Shown in pieces: positions 15,829 to 24,983 of a stretch of 64,000 bases of DNA; position 1 is the first letter of the stretch; every line of letters starts with the position of its first letter. The notes under the pieces are model-generated. The model searched no databases, had not been told where the DNA came from, and saw only the letters and a list, made by a program, of their open reading frames with translations. The stretch is from Jeotgalibacillus proteolyticus. GTDB taxonomy: Bacteria; Bacillota; Bacilli; Bacillales; Jeotgalibacillaceae. The stretch covers positions 62,001 to 126,000 of the forward strand of contig NZ_PREZ01000004.1 of the NCBI RefSeq assembly GCF_002926065.1, given 5' to 3'. The translations under genes and the position numbers were made by a program.

Positions 15829-16112
15829 CCCTTAATCAACGCAATAAGATCCTTCTTAGTGGCATCTTCTTGATATTCAACGCCTTTTTCATCGAGGAAA
15901 GCCGATAATTTCTCATTCTTCACTCGTTTTAATGCTGCTTCCGTTTGCGCTGAATAGTCAGCGGCTTCTTCCGCCTCCACTTCAGCTTGTTGGACTTCCT
16001 TGACGGTTGGTTTGTCGCTCACAGACTTATAGCCTTTATCTTTGTAAAGCTCGTTATAAGCTCGTTCTGTGACTCTCATGCGTTGTCCTTTTGGACCGAC
16101 AATGTTGATCAT
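15825..16112 (-). CDS. HeH/LEM-like domain structural-region protein (copy 1)
   Basis: 95 residues: a short N-terminal beta part (INIVGPKGQRMRVTERAYNEL), an acidic helical linker, and a C-terminal HeH (SAP-like) helix-extended-loop-helix motif, NEKLSAFLDEKGVEYQ...KKDLIALI. HeH motifs bind nucleic acid in several phage proteins. The same motif ends the product of 16455-16739, so the two are partial paralogues on either side of the connector gene. Possibly a neck or DNA-end protein. Confidence 0.75.
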   Translation of the reverse strand: MINIVGPKGQRMRVTERAYNELYKDKGYKSVSDKPTVKEVQQAEVEAEEAADYSAQTEAALKRVKNEKLSAFLDEKGVEYQEDATKKDLIALIKG

Positions 16113-16123
16113 TGCTCTACCTC

Positions 16124-16450
16124 CTATCTTTGTCTGACAAACTTCAGCTTTCGATAAGGTCTAAGATACATTTTCAAGCTCTCCGGAAACTCTAAATCAT
16201 ATGAATATGACACGCTTCCCATTGACCTGCCCGATAAGCCAGCCTTTGTCATGTTGTGTTCACAGGCTTTGGCAATAAAGATTTTCGCGCCGCCCGGGTA
16301 CTTTGTTTCTCCATTTGGCGAAGTTTCAAAATGATTATTGCAATATTCTTTAATCCACTCTTCAAGAGCAGGAACCATGAAAGCTAAGAAACTATCATGT
16401 TTGCCATTTGAAAAGGCTGGTATGGTTTTAATATCTTCAAGAAGTGGCAT
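16124..16450 (-). CDS. head-tail connector protein
   Basis: About 108 residues from ATG 16450, with GGGGAG upstream. It has the helical build and position of the SPP1 gp15/HK97 gp6-like connectors (MPLLEDIKTIPAF..., LEFPESLKMYLRPYRKL at the end). It should form the ring beneath the portal. It is placed between the two HeH-domain genes. Confidence 0.75.
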   Translation of the reverse strand: MPLLEDIKTIPAFSNGKHDSFLAFMVPALEEWIKEYCNNHFETSPNGETKYPGGAKIFIAKACEHNMTKAGLSGRSMGSVSYSYDLEFPESLKMYLRPYRKLKFVRQR

Positions 16451-16454
16451 AAGA

Positions 16455-16739
16455 TCACTCCCCGACAATCAGATTGATAAAGTCCTCTTTCTTATCAGAT
16501 GACTTGTACTCAATTCCCTCTTTATCTAAGAAAGCCTTGAGCTTGTCATTGCTAACCTTTTCAAGTTGTTCGGCTGTAAAACCAAAGTAATCAGTTTCTT
16601 CATCATTTGGTGATGAAGCAGCTTCGTTCTTAGAAAAAAGATTCTCATTAAAGTGCTTTTCATCTACCTCAAGACTCGCTTTAGGTTCGTATCGCTTGCC
16701 GTTATATACAACAGCTGTATCTTTTACTGTCACTTTCAT
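16455..16739 (-). CDS. HeH/LEM-like domain structural-region protein (copy 2)
   Basis: 94 residues from the ATG behind GGAGG. The N-terminal part is small and beta-rich (KVTVKDTAVVYNGKRYEP), the middle acidic, and the C-terminus carries NDKLKAFLDKEGIEYK...KKEDFINLIVG, a HeH motif clearly related to that of the gene at 15825-16112. It follows the capsid gene. The role is unknown; a nucleic-acid or head-interior function would suit the domain. Confidence 0.72.
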   Translation of the reverse strand: MKVTVKDTAVVYNGKRYEPKASLEVDEKHFNENLFSKNEAASSPNDEETDYFGFTAEQLEKVSNDKLKAFLDKEGIEYKSSDKKEDFINLIVGE

Positions 16740-16793
16740 CTGCGTAACCTCCAATAATATAGGGCCGCCTAAAAGCGACCCTCAGAATTTTTA

Positions 16794-17816
16794 TTATGCG
16801 ATCGGCTGAGCTTGGAATACTTCATCAGCAGCAGGGAATGATGGAAGTGCAGTAGCAACCGCCTTTGTCCATGTGCTTACTGGATCAAGGTTCTCTTCAT
16901 ACACCATCGCCAGTACATTGCCGACCATGTTCGTATCAATAGAAGGATCACGAGTCAGACGGATCTCTTCAGCAGTTGGACCGTAAATCGTTTCACCCAT
17001 CGTTCCTTCACCGAACATAACAAACTTGTTGTTAGGGAAGTAACGCTGTTGAGTGTATGTGCCGTTTGCTGCTTGCTTACGGAAAACTTGATCATATACA
17101 GCAACCTGTGGGAGTTCCTGCTGAGAAAGGAATGCATTGAAATCAGCCCGAGTTGGAATGCGGCCAGACCCCGATCCGAAGATAGCAGCAACCACTTTAG
17201 GATGACGCAGAAGCGTATTCAGTACTGATTTGGAAGTAAGCGCACGTGTTGCTGATCCGTTGATTACTGCAGCCCAACGCTCTAAATCAGCAATTGGATC
17301 CGAAGAGCTATCAGTCCATGCTGAAGTTCCTGCAAGTGCTTCTTTATTTCCAGCAGGCACACCGTAATCAATAACAGCACTCAGTCCGTTCTCGGCTAGT
17401 GTTACCGTACCGGAAGCAAGTGCCTCCATACGCATTTGCTCAACACGAGATTTAACACCGGCAACAAGACGATCAACGTCATTGAATACCTGAGACATCA
17501 GATATTGTTGCTCAGCACTATTACGTGGATTCTCAAGCGCAATGATGTCCTTTTCTTTCAGTTGAATCTTACGCTTGATTAGGGCAAGCTCAAGGGCCTG
17601 TTTGCTCGCTTCACGGCTTCCGATCTCTGCTTCAGTATCGAAAGCATGAACGCTTGCAGTGACAGGAATCATGCTGCCGCCTTTGATTTGATCAAATTCA
17701 AGGCTTTGACGTTTAACCTCAGGGAAAAGTGTTTCACCAAGTAGCGCAGGAAATTGACGGTTTTGAAGGTAGGTAAGTACCTCTCTTTGATTAAATAGTT
17801 CTAAAACGTTTGGCAT
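16794..17816 (-). CDS. major capsid protein (Phage_cap_E family)
   Basis: 340 residues with the family features: N-terminal LFNQREVLTYLQNRQ, the VTASVHAFDTEAEIGSREA segment, and a C-terminal region with RLTRDPSIDTNMVGNVLAMVYEENLDPVSTW. It forms the icosahedral shell with an HK97-type fold. Its upstream neighbours are a scaffold-like and a decoration-like gene, as in SPP1-type phages. ATG start at 17816. Confidence 0.92.
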   Translation of the reverse strand: MPNVLELFNQREVLTYLQNRQFPALLGETLFPEVKRQSLEFDQIKGGSMIPVTASVHAFDTEAEIGSREASKQALELALIKRKIQLKEKDIIALENPRNSAEQQYLMSQVFNDVDRLVAGVKSRVEQMRMEALASGTVTLAENGLSAVIDYGVPAGNKEALAGTSAWTDSSSDPIADLERWAAVINGSATRALTSKSVLNTLLRHPKVVAAIFGSGSGRIPTRADFNAFLSQQELPQVAVYDQVFRKQAANGTYTQQRYFPNNKFVMFGEGTMGETIYGPTAEEIRLTRDPSIDTNMVGNVLAMVYEENLDPVSTWTKAVATALPSFPAADEVFQAQPIA

Positions 17817-17848
17817 GTGATCGTCTCCTTTTTCTTATCAATTATTAA

Positions 17849-18163
17849 TTATCGGTATTTGATTTCTGTCATAGCTGCTTTTGCTTCAGTGGATGGCGCT
17901 TCTGGCAGGCGTGCTTCAATCACATAACCCTCGACCATTATTGAGCCAGGCTGAGGACCTTCCGTGACATCCACATCATGGATTAGGATCCCTTTTGCAG
18001 TTGCATTATTTGCAGGGTAAACAGTACCAGCAGGAACGACCTTACGACCCTCAGCGTTTGCTGTTACATCTGAATCACTCACCTGTTCAGTGAAAGCTAC
18101 AAATTTAGCACTAGCAAGAAAGTTAATTTCTTCTGTTTTACCGTAATTTTTTACGTATGGCAT
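17849..18163 (-). CDS. putative head decoration protein
   Basis: 104 residues, beta-rich, between scaffold and capsid genes. The part VVPAGTVYPANNATAKGILIHDVDVTEG resembles the lambda gpD-like/HDPD decoration family, which stabilises shells by trimer binding. The assignment rests on position plus this motif. Confidence 0.7.
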   Translation of the reverse strand: MPYVKNYGKTEEINFLASAKFVAFTEQVSDSDVTANAEGRKVVPAGTVYPANNATAKGILIHDVDVTEGPQPGSIMVEGYVIEARLPEAPSTEAKAAMTEIKYR

Positions 18164-18180
18164 GATTTATTTCTCCTCTC

Positions 18181-18780
18181 TTAATCCCATAGTCCAGCTG
18201 AAGCTGGCTTACTTTGTTCATTGGCTGATTTGGCGAAACTTGAACCAACACTGTTATCATCGTTCGGATCACCTGAAGGAATCTTTCGGCCGCCCTTCTG
18301 GAAACGCTCATCAACAGCTTTTTGAAGATCTGCAGAATACGTTTCTTCCAAGCGCTTCAAATTCGCAAGTGTGGTTTCTTCATCGCTCGTTACAAATAGA
18401 TCAAGGAAGGCGGTAGGCAATCCTTTTGTTGAAGCTTCCTTCATTGCTGAAGTCATGAGCTTTTCACGCTTAGCTTCATTCTTTTGATCCTCAAGCTCTT
18501 TTCTGAGGTTCTCTAGCTCAATTTGTTCCGGTGTTTTGTCCGGATTGCGCTTCTTCACTTCATCCTCAATAAGCTTGTCCAGGTTCTTTTCCTTCCAGGT
18601 GTTTAAACCCTTCGTGAAGTTACTGTCCAAACGTGGTTGAAGAACCTTGCGTCCTGCTTCCGTATCTAAGAACCCTTCCACTCCTTCAGCAGTAGGCGTT
18701 GAAAGTTCTCCTAAATAAGCAGCTACATCTGAATTTCCTCTATTGGCTTCTAGCCATGTTCTGATCTCTTCTAATGTCAT
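18181..18780 (-). CDS. capsid scaffold protein (DUF4355-like)
   Basis: 199 residues, strongly charged. A helical coiled-coil core (about 60-125) is rich in K/E, with KRNPDKTPEQIELENLRKEL typical of scaffolding proteins of SPP1-like phages, and a flexible Ser/Asn-rich C-terminus. It guides procapsid assembly and then leaves. ATG start with GGAGG-type site. Confidence 0.83.
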   Translation of the reverse strand: MTLEEIRTWLEANRGNSDVAAYLGELSTPTAEGVEGFLDTEAGRKVLQPRLDSNFTKGLNTWKEKNLDKLIEDEVKKRNPDKTPEQIELENLRKELEDQKNEAKREKLMTSAMKEASTKGLPTAFLDLFVTSDEETTLANLKRLEETYSADLQKAVDERFQKGGRKIPSGDPNDDNSVGSSFAKSANEQSKPASAGLWD

Positions 18781-18872
18781 TGGTAGTACCTCCTTGTGCC
18801 CTCCGCAGTACGAGCCTGAGAGTGCAAAATAAATAAGCCTGTTTATAAGGTCTATTGCTTAAAGACCGGACT

Positions 18873-19025
18873 TCAAATGAATTCTCTATAAAGTTGAACG
18901 CTTTCTCGGTAATCGTTAAACTCAGCAATTATTAAGCCTTTCATCATGTCCCATGAAATCATTCCTAATCGGTAAAGATCGAATATAGGCTCTAAGTCGA
19001 TTTTCTTTACGTCTTGGGGCTGCAT
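18873..19025 (-). CDS. 50-residue conserved-looking small protein
   Basis: A short gene with a strong GGAGGTGG ribosome site, starting MQPQDVKKIDLEPIFD and ending in QLYREFI. It has no membrane segment. It lies upstream of the scaffold gene after a gap and was recognised only because of its ribosome site and clean codon pattern. Role unknown. Confidence 0.55.
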   Translation of the reverse strand: MQPQDVKKIDLEPIFDLYRLGMISWDMMKGLIIAEFNDYRESVQLYREFI

Positions 19026-19156
19026 TAAGACCACCTCCATTGACTATTCAGCTACATAACGGAGTAGCAAACCGAGATGTGGATCACCTTACCTTTCCTT
19101 TCGTATTTGAGTACAAAAGCAAGATCACCATCACCTTTCAGATATAAAAAATAGCC

Positions 19157-19369
19157 CTAGCGAGTGCCACGGGCCATGCATTGCATTTCTTTTTTTCTTT
19201 CTTCTGACTCATTAAGTTGAATTAGGGCATCCGCTAAATCCTTACTATGAATTTCTACTTTCCCAAATCGTTTAGGTTCAGGCTGCGGATTCCCTCGCTT
19301 TAATTCCTTTAGCACATCCTTTAACGTGCTGTCGATAGATTTAAGGTAGTCGATATCTGTTTTTGGCAC
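19157..19369 (-). CDS. small hypothetical phage protein
   Basis: 70 residues, charged and helical: an N-terminal helix (DIDYLKSIDSTLKDVLKELKRG) then KVEIHSKDLADALIQLNESEERKKE. It belongs to the head-gene operon between the portal/minor capsid genes and the scaffold. No family recognised. Confidence 0.6.
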   Translation of the reverse strand: MPKTDIDYLKSIDSTLKDVLKELKRGNPQPEPKRFGKVEIHSKDLADALIQLNESEERKKEMQCMARGTR

Positions 19370-19381
19370 CTGAGCTCACTC

Positions 19382-19702
19382 CTAATTTTTTTTTATGACA
19401 CCGGTTCTTTTGATTTCTTCGATTTCCTGTTCCAACTTACTATTGTTTTGTTCCTCAATATGCACTTTAACAGCAGCCAAAAAATCGGCATCTACATCTA
19501 CATGATCCACAAAGAACGTAAGTGAACACTCGTTAATCGCATCTGTTGACATCATTAATTTTAATGATGTTAAATGCCTGATTTCTACACCATCTACTGT
19601 TGTATGATAATCATTAAAGAACAACCCTTCCTCATTCCGGAAGTCATCAGCACCATCATTGCTCTTAGAGCTTGCTTTTTTCTTGATCACTAATTTAGCC
19701 AT
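19382..19702 (-). CDS. hypothetical phage protein
   Basis: 106 residues. After a lysine/serine-rich start it is a beta-rich protein (TTVDGVEIRHLTSLKLMMS...CSLTFFVDHVDVDADFL) ending in a charged helix. It directly follows the minor capsid gene. It may be a small structural or accessory protein; no family recognised. Confidence 0.62.
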   Translation of the reverse strand: MAKLVIKKKASSKSNDGADDFRNEEGLFFNDYHTTVDGVEIRHLTSLKLMMSTDAINECSLTFFVDHVDVDADFLAAVKVHIEEQNNSKLEQEIEEIKRTGVIKKN

Positions 19703-19716
19703 TCTAATTCACTCCT

Positions 19717-20736
19717 TTAAGATGCTTTCGGCTGTCTTTCCTTCCACTTCTCAAACGGTTCGTAATCCATAACCATTGATGGCGGTGAAATCTCTTTCTG
19801 TGCCTTTTTAAGCGCCTGTTTATATGTCAGCGACTCATCAGCCATATACTTCTCAATTCGATCAGCAAGCTTTCTCTGATACGTCGGGTCAGCGTAGTTT
19901 CTACCTCTCCGCACTTCAGGAATCAACCCATTAACCAATCTTAGCTTCACGCATCTGCACTGAATATCCATTGAAGCAACATTCCACTGGTGAGGTCCCT
20001 TTGCTTTTAATCCTCTGTAATGAAAATAACCTTCTTTATCGGTTTTCTGACCGTCGAGTATTCTGTGTGATCGTCTAACCCTGAAGTCCAGTGCACTCAT
20101 CCAAAGCCCGGTGATTTCAACAAACTTATCAGCTTGTTCCTCTGCTTTTTCACCTGAAAGACTTCTAACGCGCCCACTTTCAGTCCGAGCAACCAGCCGA
20201 GCCTTGTTTTTGGAGAATCCGACTGTTTTCTCTAACCTCTTAGCGATCTGAGAATAGCCTTCGCCGGCTTGAATGCCTTGTGCAATCTCGATATTTACTT
20301 TTCGTACAATCTCATTCCGGTGTTGCTGTAAAACTGCTGATAAAGTCAGCTCAGCGATTGGATTAAGTAACACGCTTTTAATCATCTCAACCGACGGAAC
20401 CGAAAAGCCCATCTCCGAGCCTGCGAAATTCTCCAATAGATACGCTGTTCTCAAATATCCCTCAACGTACTGATATTCAAGCGACTTCTGAAGCTCACGG
20501 ATGATCATGCGGTAATCACCGGTCAATTCTTTAGTGATATTCGCCATTTCCTTCGCAAACCGGTCGTACTTGTTTACCTCAGTCCAACCGAGCTCTCCGT
20601 CCCTCTCATACTTTCGGAACATTTCAGAGACTTGAAACTGAATGCTTCTCAGTCGTTTATTGAATACCTTCTCAAGATCGTCTTCCGATTGCTTCAGGAG
20701 TTTATCCAGGAGATCCTCAATCTGTAATTGGTTCAT
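19717..20736 (-). CDS. minor head/head morphogenesis protein (SPP1 gp7 / Mu F type)
   Basis: About 339 residues from the ATG behind GAGGAGG. An N-terminal helical half is followed by the conserved Mu-F-like domain with ARTESGRVRS, SALDFRVRRSHRILDGQ and CRCVKLR. Members bind the portal and take part in DNA ejection or head maturation. Its start lies 20 bases inside the portal gene end. This order (terminase, portal, gp7) is standard for SPP1-type phages. Confidence 0.88.
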   Translation of the reverse strand: MNQLQIEDLLDKLLKQSEDDLEKVFNKRLRSIQFQVSEMFRKYERDGELGWTEVNKYDRFAKEMANITKELTGDYRMIIRELQKSLEYQYVEGYLRTAYLLENFAGSEMGFSVPSVEMIKSVLLNPIAELTLSAVLQQHRNEIVRKVNIEIAQGIQAGEGYSQIAKRLEKTVGFSKNKARLVARTESGRVRSLSGEKAEEQADKFVEITGLWMSALDFRVRRSHRILDGQKTDKEGYFHYRGLKAKGPHQWNVASMDIQCRCVKLRLVNGLIPEVRRGRNYADPTYQRKLADRIEKYMADESLTYKQALKKAQKEISPPSMVMDYEPFEKWKERQPKAS

Positions 20737-22099
20737 CCTCTTCATCCTCCTCTAAATCCGGCAATCGTTCACCAAACCTCAGAAGATCGTTCTCCATTTC
20801 CTCTATTTCGAAATCAACATCATCAACGAACGTAAGCAATGACAATCGCGTGCGCTCACTCACATTACCTTTAAGCTGAGCAGTTGATTGCGCTTCATCT
20901 AACAGCATTGGCGGCAGGTTGCGCTTGAAACCAAACCACACCTTCAAATAATCCTCTTTTGCGAATCCTTTGCGCTTGGCCCATGCGCTGAAAAGCACCT
21001 TGAACTGATATCTGAGTGCTGCTGAAAACTTACGCTCCATCGTGATGCATTTGTTTTCAAGAGCAATCAGCTTGTATCGGGCTCCTGGACCGGTAATCGT
21101 TCCGCCGAATGATTCATCTGAGAAATTCACTGACTTAGAAAAACGCAGGATATTCTCTTCAAGGCGATCAAGGTGATTTTCGATCATCTGATCATTTATA
21201 TCCTTTGTTAAATACCTGGCATCATCATCCTTTTCAAACATCTCCAAGATGCCTGACTTCTTCATTTCAGCGAGTGTTTCTTCATCGGCACCCATTCCCT
21301 TAAGGATCAGGTAAGCCAGGCGGTACTGTTCAATCTCGTTTGATTCATCGGACATTGTTCTGTCGTACGCATCGATCAGCGCCAGTACCTTCTCAGCGTC
21401 TGCTTTCAACTCTTTATTGTTCGCCATGCCGAATAAAGGATTATGCTCAAACAGATGATCTTCAATTTCAACTAAGTCATACGAATTACCACCACTTTTA
21501 GTAAATAAATAAACGTATGAATCATCATAAAATTCAGCATAGGTTTGTCCATTGATTGTGTAATATCTAATGGAGTAATCAGGCTCGTGGATCTCTTCTC
21601 CAATAAAGATCGTTTCCCACGGCTCGATGTTCTTAATTCTTTCAAAGCCGTCCGTGTCGATATAAACAAGTCTTGCAGAGTAACCACATATAGCAGCCAT
21701 CTTTCCACACTCTGAGTCAGCATCAGCAACACTGTTTCGAAGAATAAACTCTTCTAACACTTTTTTTAGCGACTCATTCTCTTTACCAGCCTCATAACTG
21801 ATTGGATGACCAAACAAATAACCGATCTTTGTATCAACGATATCTGCATCGAATGCGTTGTTCAGACGGTTGTTTACCTTATCATCTAATCGCTTAACTG
21901 CATTCGACTTACCAAAGCCATCATAAGCAGCTGCAGATCGTTTGAATATCTTCGGACCGTCTTCATCAGCTTTATAACGCTGATATAAATTCTTCATTCG
22001 CTCACGCTCTTTGCTATGAGCAGATATGATTTCCTGAATCAATTCTTCATTAATGCCATTTTCATCAATTTGCTTCTTGAATTTCAGCAATGAACTCAC
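20717..22099 (-). CDS. portal protein (SPP1 gp6 type)
   Basis: 460 residues. It has the portal pattern RYKADEDGPKIFKR, KIGYLFGHPISYE, GYSARLVYIDTDG, DSSDESFGGTIT-like turn and a long C-terminal helical, acidic tail (DLEEDEEDE). It forms the dodecameric DNA channel at one capsid vertex and docks the terminase. The GTG start comes right after the terminase stop. Confidence 0.92.
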   Translation of the reverse strand: MSSLLKFKKQIDENGINEELIQEIISAHSKERERMKNLYQRYKADEDGPKIFKRSAAAYDGFGKSNAVKRLDDKVNNRLNNAFDADIVDTKIGYLFGHPISYEAGKENESLKKVLEEFILRNSVADADSECGKMAAICGYSARLVYIDTDGFERIKNIEPWETIFIGEEIHEPDYSIRYYTINGQTYAEFYDDSYVYLFTKSGGNSYDLVEIEDHLFEHNPLFGMANNKELKADAEKVLALIDAYDRTMSDESNEIEQYRLAYLILKGMGADEETLAEMKKSGILEMFEKDDDARYLTKDINDQMIENHLDRLEENILRFSKSVNFSDESFGGTITGPGARYKLIALENKCITMERKFSAALRYQFKVLFSAWAKRKGFAKEDYLKVWFGFKRNLPPMLLDEAQSTAQLKGNVSERTRLSLLTFVDDVDFEIEEMENDLLRFGERLPDLEEDEEDEPITD

Positions 22100-23302
22100 C
22101 TACCCCGTTTTACGTCTTTTTGGTTTTAATTCTGTATAAATGGCGTAACGGACTGCATCGAGCACGTCATCCCAGAGCTTTACTGGCTCTCCGGTCTTCT
22201 CATTCCATACATACAGGTTGATTTCTTCATTGAATCGCTTAACACGATCCTTCACCACTTTTAATTTCTGCAGCTTAAACAGCCTGGCAACTTCTTCGAT
22301 GCCAGACACAACAGCTTTATCAGCATTCCTCGCTTTAATGCGCTCTCGCCTGAATCTGACTACGTGTTCAGGCCTTGCGGTATCACAATAGAAGTTAATA
22401 TTGCCATAACGTTCTTTCACACCATTAGCAATCTCAACCCAATAGTCAATCTCCTCATGCTGTTTGGCATGCTCTTCAAGTAAATAGATGTATTCTTTAT
22501 CATCGATTCCTAGCACCACAATTGAGCCATGGTGTTCATAACCCCAGTCAACACCAGCAAAGTATTTTACGAAATTTTTCTTTTCGGCTTCTTCAGACGA
22601 AATGTAATGAATGTGCTGATTGAAGTCCTTGTATATAACCCCTTCAGCAGCAACCCATTGCCCGTGTATGTCTCGATCTGTAAACATACCTGACGGCGTA
22701 CTTGCTACAATTGATTCGACATACTCTGGATCTAATTGATCATTGTCAAACAGCGAAAAGTGAAATGCTTTTATGTTGAGCTTTCCATTTTTTAATCGCT
22801 GGCCGTCTTTATCAATGTAATCCGTTTTAACGGTATGAGCTGGATTCTCAGGGTTTGTATCAAGGAATGTAGCTGCACCTGGATAGGAACAACGTGAAAT
22901 GACTTCTTTCACAAACATGTTGTGAAGTGCAGTACCCTCATTGAGCAGTGCCCCGGCTGATGTAAAACCACGCGCTTTCTTCCAAGCATCTGCAGTAGAC
23001 CCATCAAAGCAATATACTTTATTGCCGAATATACGGATGGCGTTTGTTTTATCTAGCTTTAGTTCTTTACCGAGTATCGCTTCCATATCGTCCAGCACGT
23101 TACGCCTGATTGATGCCTGCGTTGCGCCGCCGATAATGAATGAGAGCCCTTGATTTTCATACTTGGCAATATGCATTAAAAAAAGCAAGATGAACACGAA
23201 CGTCTTACCAGCACGTTTCGCTCCACTTGCTACAAGGATTTTAGGTGATTCTTCTATATAACAGTTCCAGACTTCCTGCTGCTTTTGGGTCAGGTTACTC
23301 AT
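22100..23302 (-). CDS. terminase large subunit (PBSX type)
   Basis: 400 residues. ATPase part: SGAKRAGKTF (Walker A, near 32-41), FIIGGATQ and a hydrophobic strand before acidic residues. Nuclease part: GVDWGYEH (near 240), YCDTARPE and WDDVLDAVRYAI supply the acidic metal ligands. It translocates DNA into the prohead and cuts it. It overlaps the small subunit stop. Family relatives in PBSX-like and headful-packaging phages are similar in length. Confidence 0.93.
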   Translation of the reverse strand: MSNLTQKQQEVWNCYIEESPKILVASGAKRAGKTFVFILLFLMHIAKYENQGLSFIIGGATQASIRRNVLDDMEAILGKELKLDKTNAIRIFGNKVYCFDGSTADAWKKARGFTSAGALLNEGTALHNMFVKEVISRCSYPGAATFLDTNPENPAHTVKTDYIDKDGQRLKNGKLNIKAFHFSLFDNDQLDPEYVESIVASTPSGMFTDRDIHGQWVAAEGVIYKDFNQHIHYISSEEAEKKNFVKYFAGVDWGYEHHGSIVVLGIDDKEYIYLLEEHAKQHEEIDYWVEIANGVKERYGNINFYCDTARPEHVVRFRRERIKARNADKAVVSGIEEVARLFKLQKLKVVKDRVKRFNEEINLYVWNEKTGEPVKLWDDVLDAVRYAIYTELKPKRRKTG

Positions 23303-24053
23303 CCTTTACACCTGCCATCCTACGCAGCATTTTTGCCACTTCGCTCTCTTGACTGCCTTCTCCATCTGAATCCAACTTAGAGATCACTGCGCGGTTCTTA
23401 TCAATAGATGTTTGCATCTGCTCAAGCTTCAATCTGCGCTCATCATGTTCATAAGCTAATTCATTAAACTGCTTTATCAGACCACGCAACTCACTCATGG
23501 CTCTGGATTGAGCATTAAGGAAAGAAGCGTGGCGATCCCAAGCGAACTGAAACTCCCACTCTTCCTCTTTAGTGTCAGCAAAGTCTGTACTAGTGGTTTT
23601 TGTTTTCTTCAGTTCCTTGATCAGTTCATCCTTCCCTGTAACGAACATGATCTTCTGAGCCCGGATAATAGCAGCGTATTGAATCTGTATCTGATCCCAT
23701 ATAAGATCAGCTGCAGAAAACTCATTCATAGCCTCCATGATCTCCAATGTTTCCTCTGGCAGGAACTTCGAGAAGAAGCCGTGAGTCCTTGCTGTACTGT
23801 TCCGTTTTGTGAACTGGTTACTCGGGTTAGGGTTACCACTTCTTTTCTTTCGTTCCGGTTTCTTTTTCCGCATTGTAGTACTACGATCATTCGTTTGCAG
23901 TACCGCATTCCACTTATCACGACTTTTCCATGCGCTGATTGTCTTTTCCGGGACGTTTAACATTTCAGCTAAAGCACGATTTGTAATGTCACCATTTTTC
24001 TCTTTCCATATCTCAAAAGCTTTATCTCTATTAGGATCTCTTGCTCTTGGCAT
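23295..24053 (-). CDS. terminase small subunit (PBSX XtmA-like)
   Basis: 252 residues with an N-terminal helix-turn-helix (NRALAEMLNVPEKTISAWKSRDKW, about 20-45), a basic Ser/Asn linker typical of this family (KKPERKKRSGNPNP), and a coiled-coil C-terminal half. It recognises the packaging start site and loads the large subunit. ATG start; it lies directly upstream of the large subunit. Confidence 0.88.
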   Translation of the reverse strand: MPRARDPNRDKAFEIWKEKNGDITNRALAEMLNVPEKTISAWKSRDKWNAVLQTNDRSTTMRKKKPERKKRSGNPNPSNQFTKRNSTARTHGFFSKFLPEETLEIMEAMNEFSAADLIWDQIQIQYAAIIRAQKIMFVTGKDELIKELKKTKTTSTDFADTKEEEWEFQFAWDRHASFLNAQSRAMSELRGLIKQFNELAYEHDERRLKLEQMQTSIDKNRAVISKLDSDGEGSQESEVAKMLRRMAGVKDE

Positions 24054-24090
24054 CTACTTCACGTCCTCATCCCCTATCTATTTTTTAGGC

Positions 24091-24417
24091 TCACCACCAC
24101 CTATAACGAAATCCTTGAAAGCCTCTAACATTGAGCAACTCTTCTTCTCTTAAATCATCCATCACAATCTGACATTTACCTGACCATGTCCTGCCAGTGG
24201 TTTCACACTGCATTGAGGAGTCGGTTTTAATGTCTATCACTCTCATGGATGATTCAACTTGTTGATTCTTTACAAAATAAATTCGATCACCTGCAGCAAG
24301 TCTTTTAGGTACTTTGGAAAGTGTCCAGAATTGCAGTAATCCTTCTTCTTTCATATGGACCGATTCAAGTTCATCATTGTGATACTCGCTTTTAGGAATG
24401 GTTACAACGATATCCAA
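24091..24417 (-). CDS. hypothetical protein, possibly ASCH/PUA-like
   Basis: 108 residues from a TTG start with AAGGGG upstream. The centre (KRLAAGDRIYFVKNQQVESSMRVIDIKTD) recalls the small beta-barrel of ASCH/PUA-like nucleic-acid-binding proteins, but the match is only by pattern. It is the first gene before the terminases, after the terminator of the PIN toxin unit. Confidence 0.6.
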   Translation of the reverse strand: MDIVVTIPKSEYHNDELESVHMKEEGLLQFWTLSKVPKRLAAGDRIYFVKNQQVESSMRVIDIKTDSSMQCETTGRTWSGKCQIVMDDLREEELLNVRGFQGFRYRWW

Positions 24418-24455
24418 CGCCTCACCCCTTCCACGCTAATCGCTTTTTCAGACAT

Positions 24456-24479
24456 AAAAAAAGCACCCATTAAGGTGCG
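24456..24479 (-). terminator. terminator of the PIN toxin-antitoxin unit
   Basis: The minus strand reads GCACC-TTAAT-GGGTGC followed by seven Ts. It isolates the toxin-antitoxin pair from the terminase transcript. Confidence 0.75.
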
Positions 24480-24497
24480 ACAACAATTCAACAAAAC

Positions 24498-24983
24498 CTA
24501 TTCTGCTTTAGCTTTTCTAGCTTCAATCAACTTATGACGTTTAGGATAAATTTGTCTAACAAATTCATCAGGAGTTTGGAATTGGATGTCTACAATTTGG
24601 GCTAATGCGGTAGGATCTTTACAATATTCTTTAATACTATGGAGTGAGTAATCATCAGATATAACGTGAGTAACATTAGCTGCAATAGCGCACTCGATAA
24701 ACATAGCATCATATGGGTCTTTACAATTTTTAAATTTAAGTTCTGGAGAGACCTTTTCAGAAGCATGTACAAATTTCAAGGCTGCTCTAATGGCTTGTTT
24801 TGCTTCTTTTCCCTCACGTTCACAGACGATTAATAGAGATACACCTAATTCTTTCGCCATTTCTTCAGTCGTTACCAACTGCAAGGACTTATCATGAATT
24901 CGATTTATTAAATAACAAGCATGTGAATCATCGTCGTTAAGTAATCCGTTAATAAGTGTTGAAGTATCAATAATTACCCTCAT
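24498..24983 (-). CDS. PIN-domain protein, putative toxin ribonuclease
   Basis: 161 residues with a PIN fold: VIIDTSTLINGLL (first Asp, residue 6), TTEEMAKEL, KDPYDAMFIECA (Asp near 109) and VISDDYSL supply the acidic metal site. It most resembles the 'toxin-antitoxin, PilT N-terminus' group. Its ATG overlaps the stop of a small upstream gene by four bases, the usual antitoxin-toxin layout. The last ~25 residues are basic. It could also act in abortive infection. Its activity on RNA is inferred from family. Confidence 0.78.
   Translation of the reverse strand: MRVIIDTSTLINGLLNDDDSHACYLINRIHDKSLQLVTTEEMAKELGVSLLIVCEREGKEAKQAIRAALKFVHASEKVSPELKFKNCKDPYDAMFIECAIAANVTHVISDDYSLHSIKEYCKDPTALAQIVDIQFQTPDEFVRQIYPKRHKLIEARKAKAE

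Noticed and set aside
18740-18928. 62-codon minus-strand frame overlapping the scaffold start
   Set aside because: No ribosome site, overlaps both the scaffold gene start and the end of the well-supported 50-residue gene at 18873-19025.
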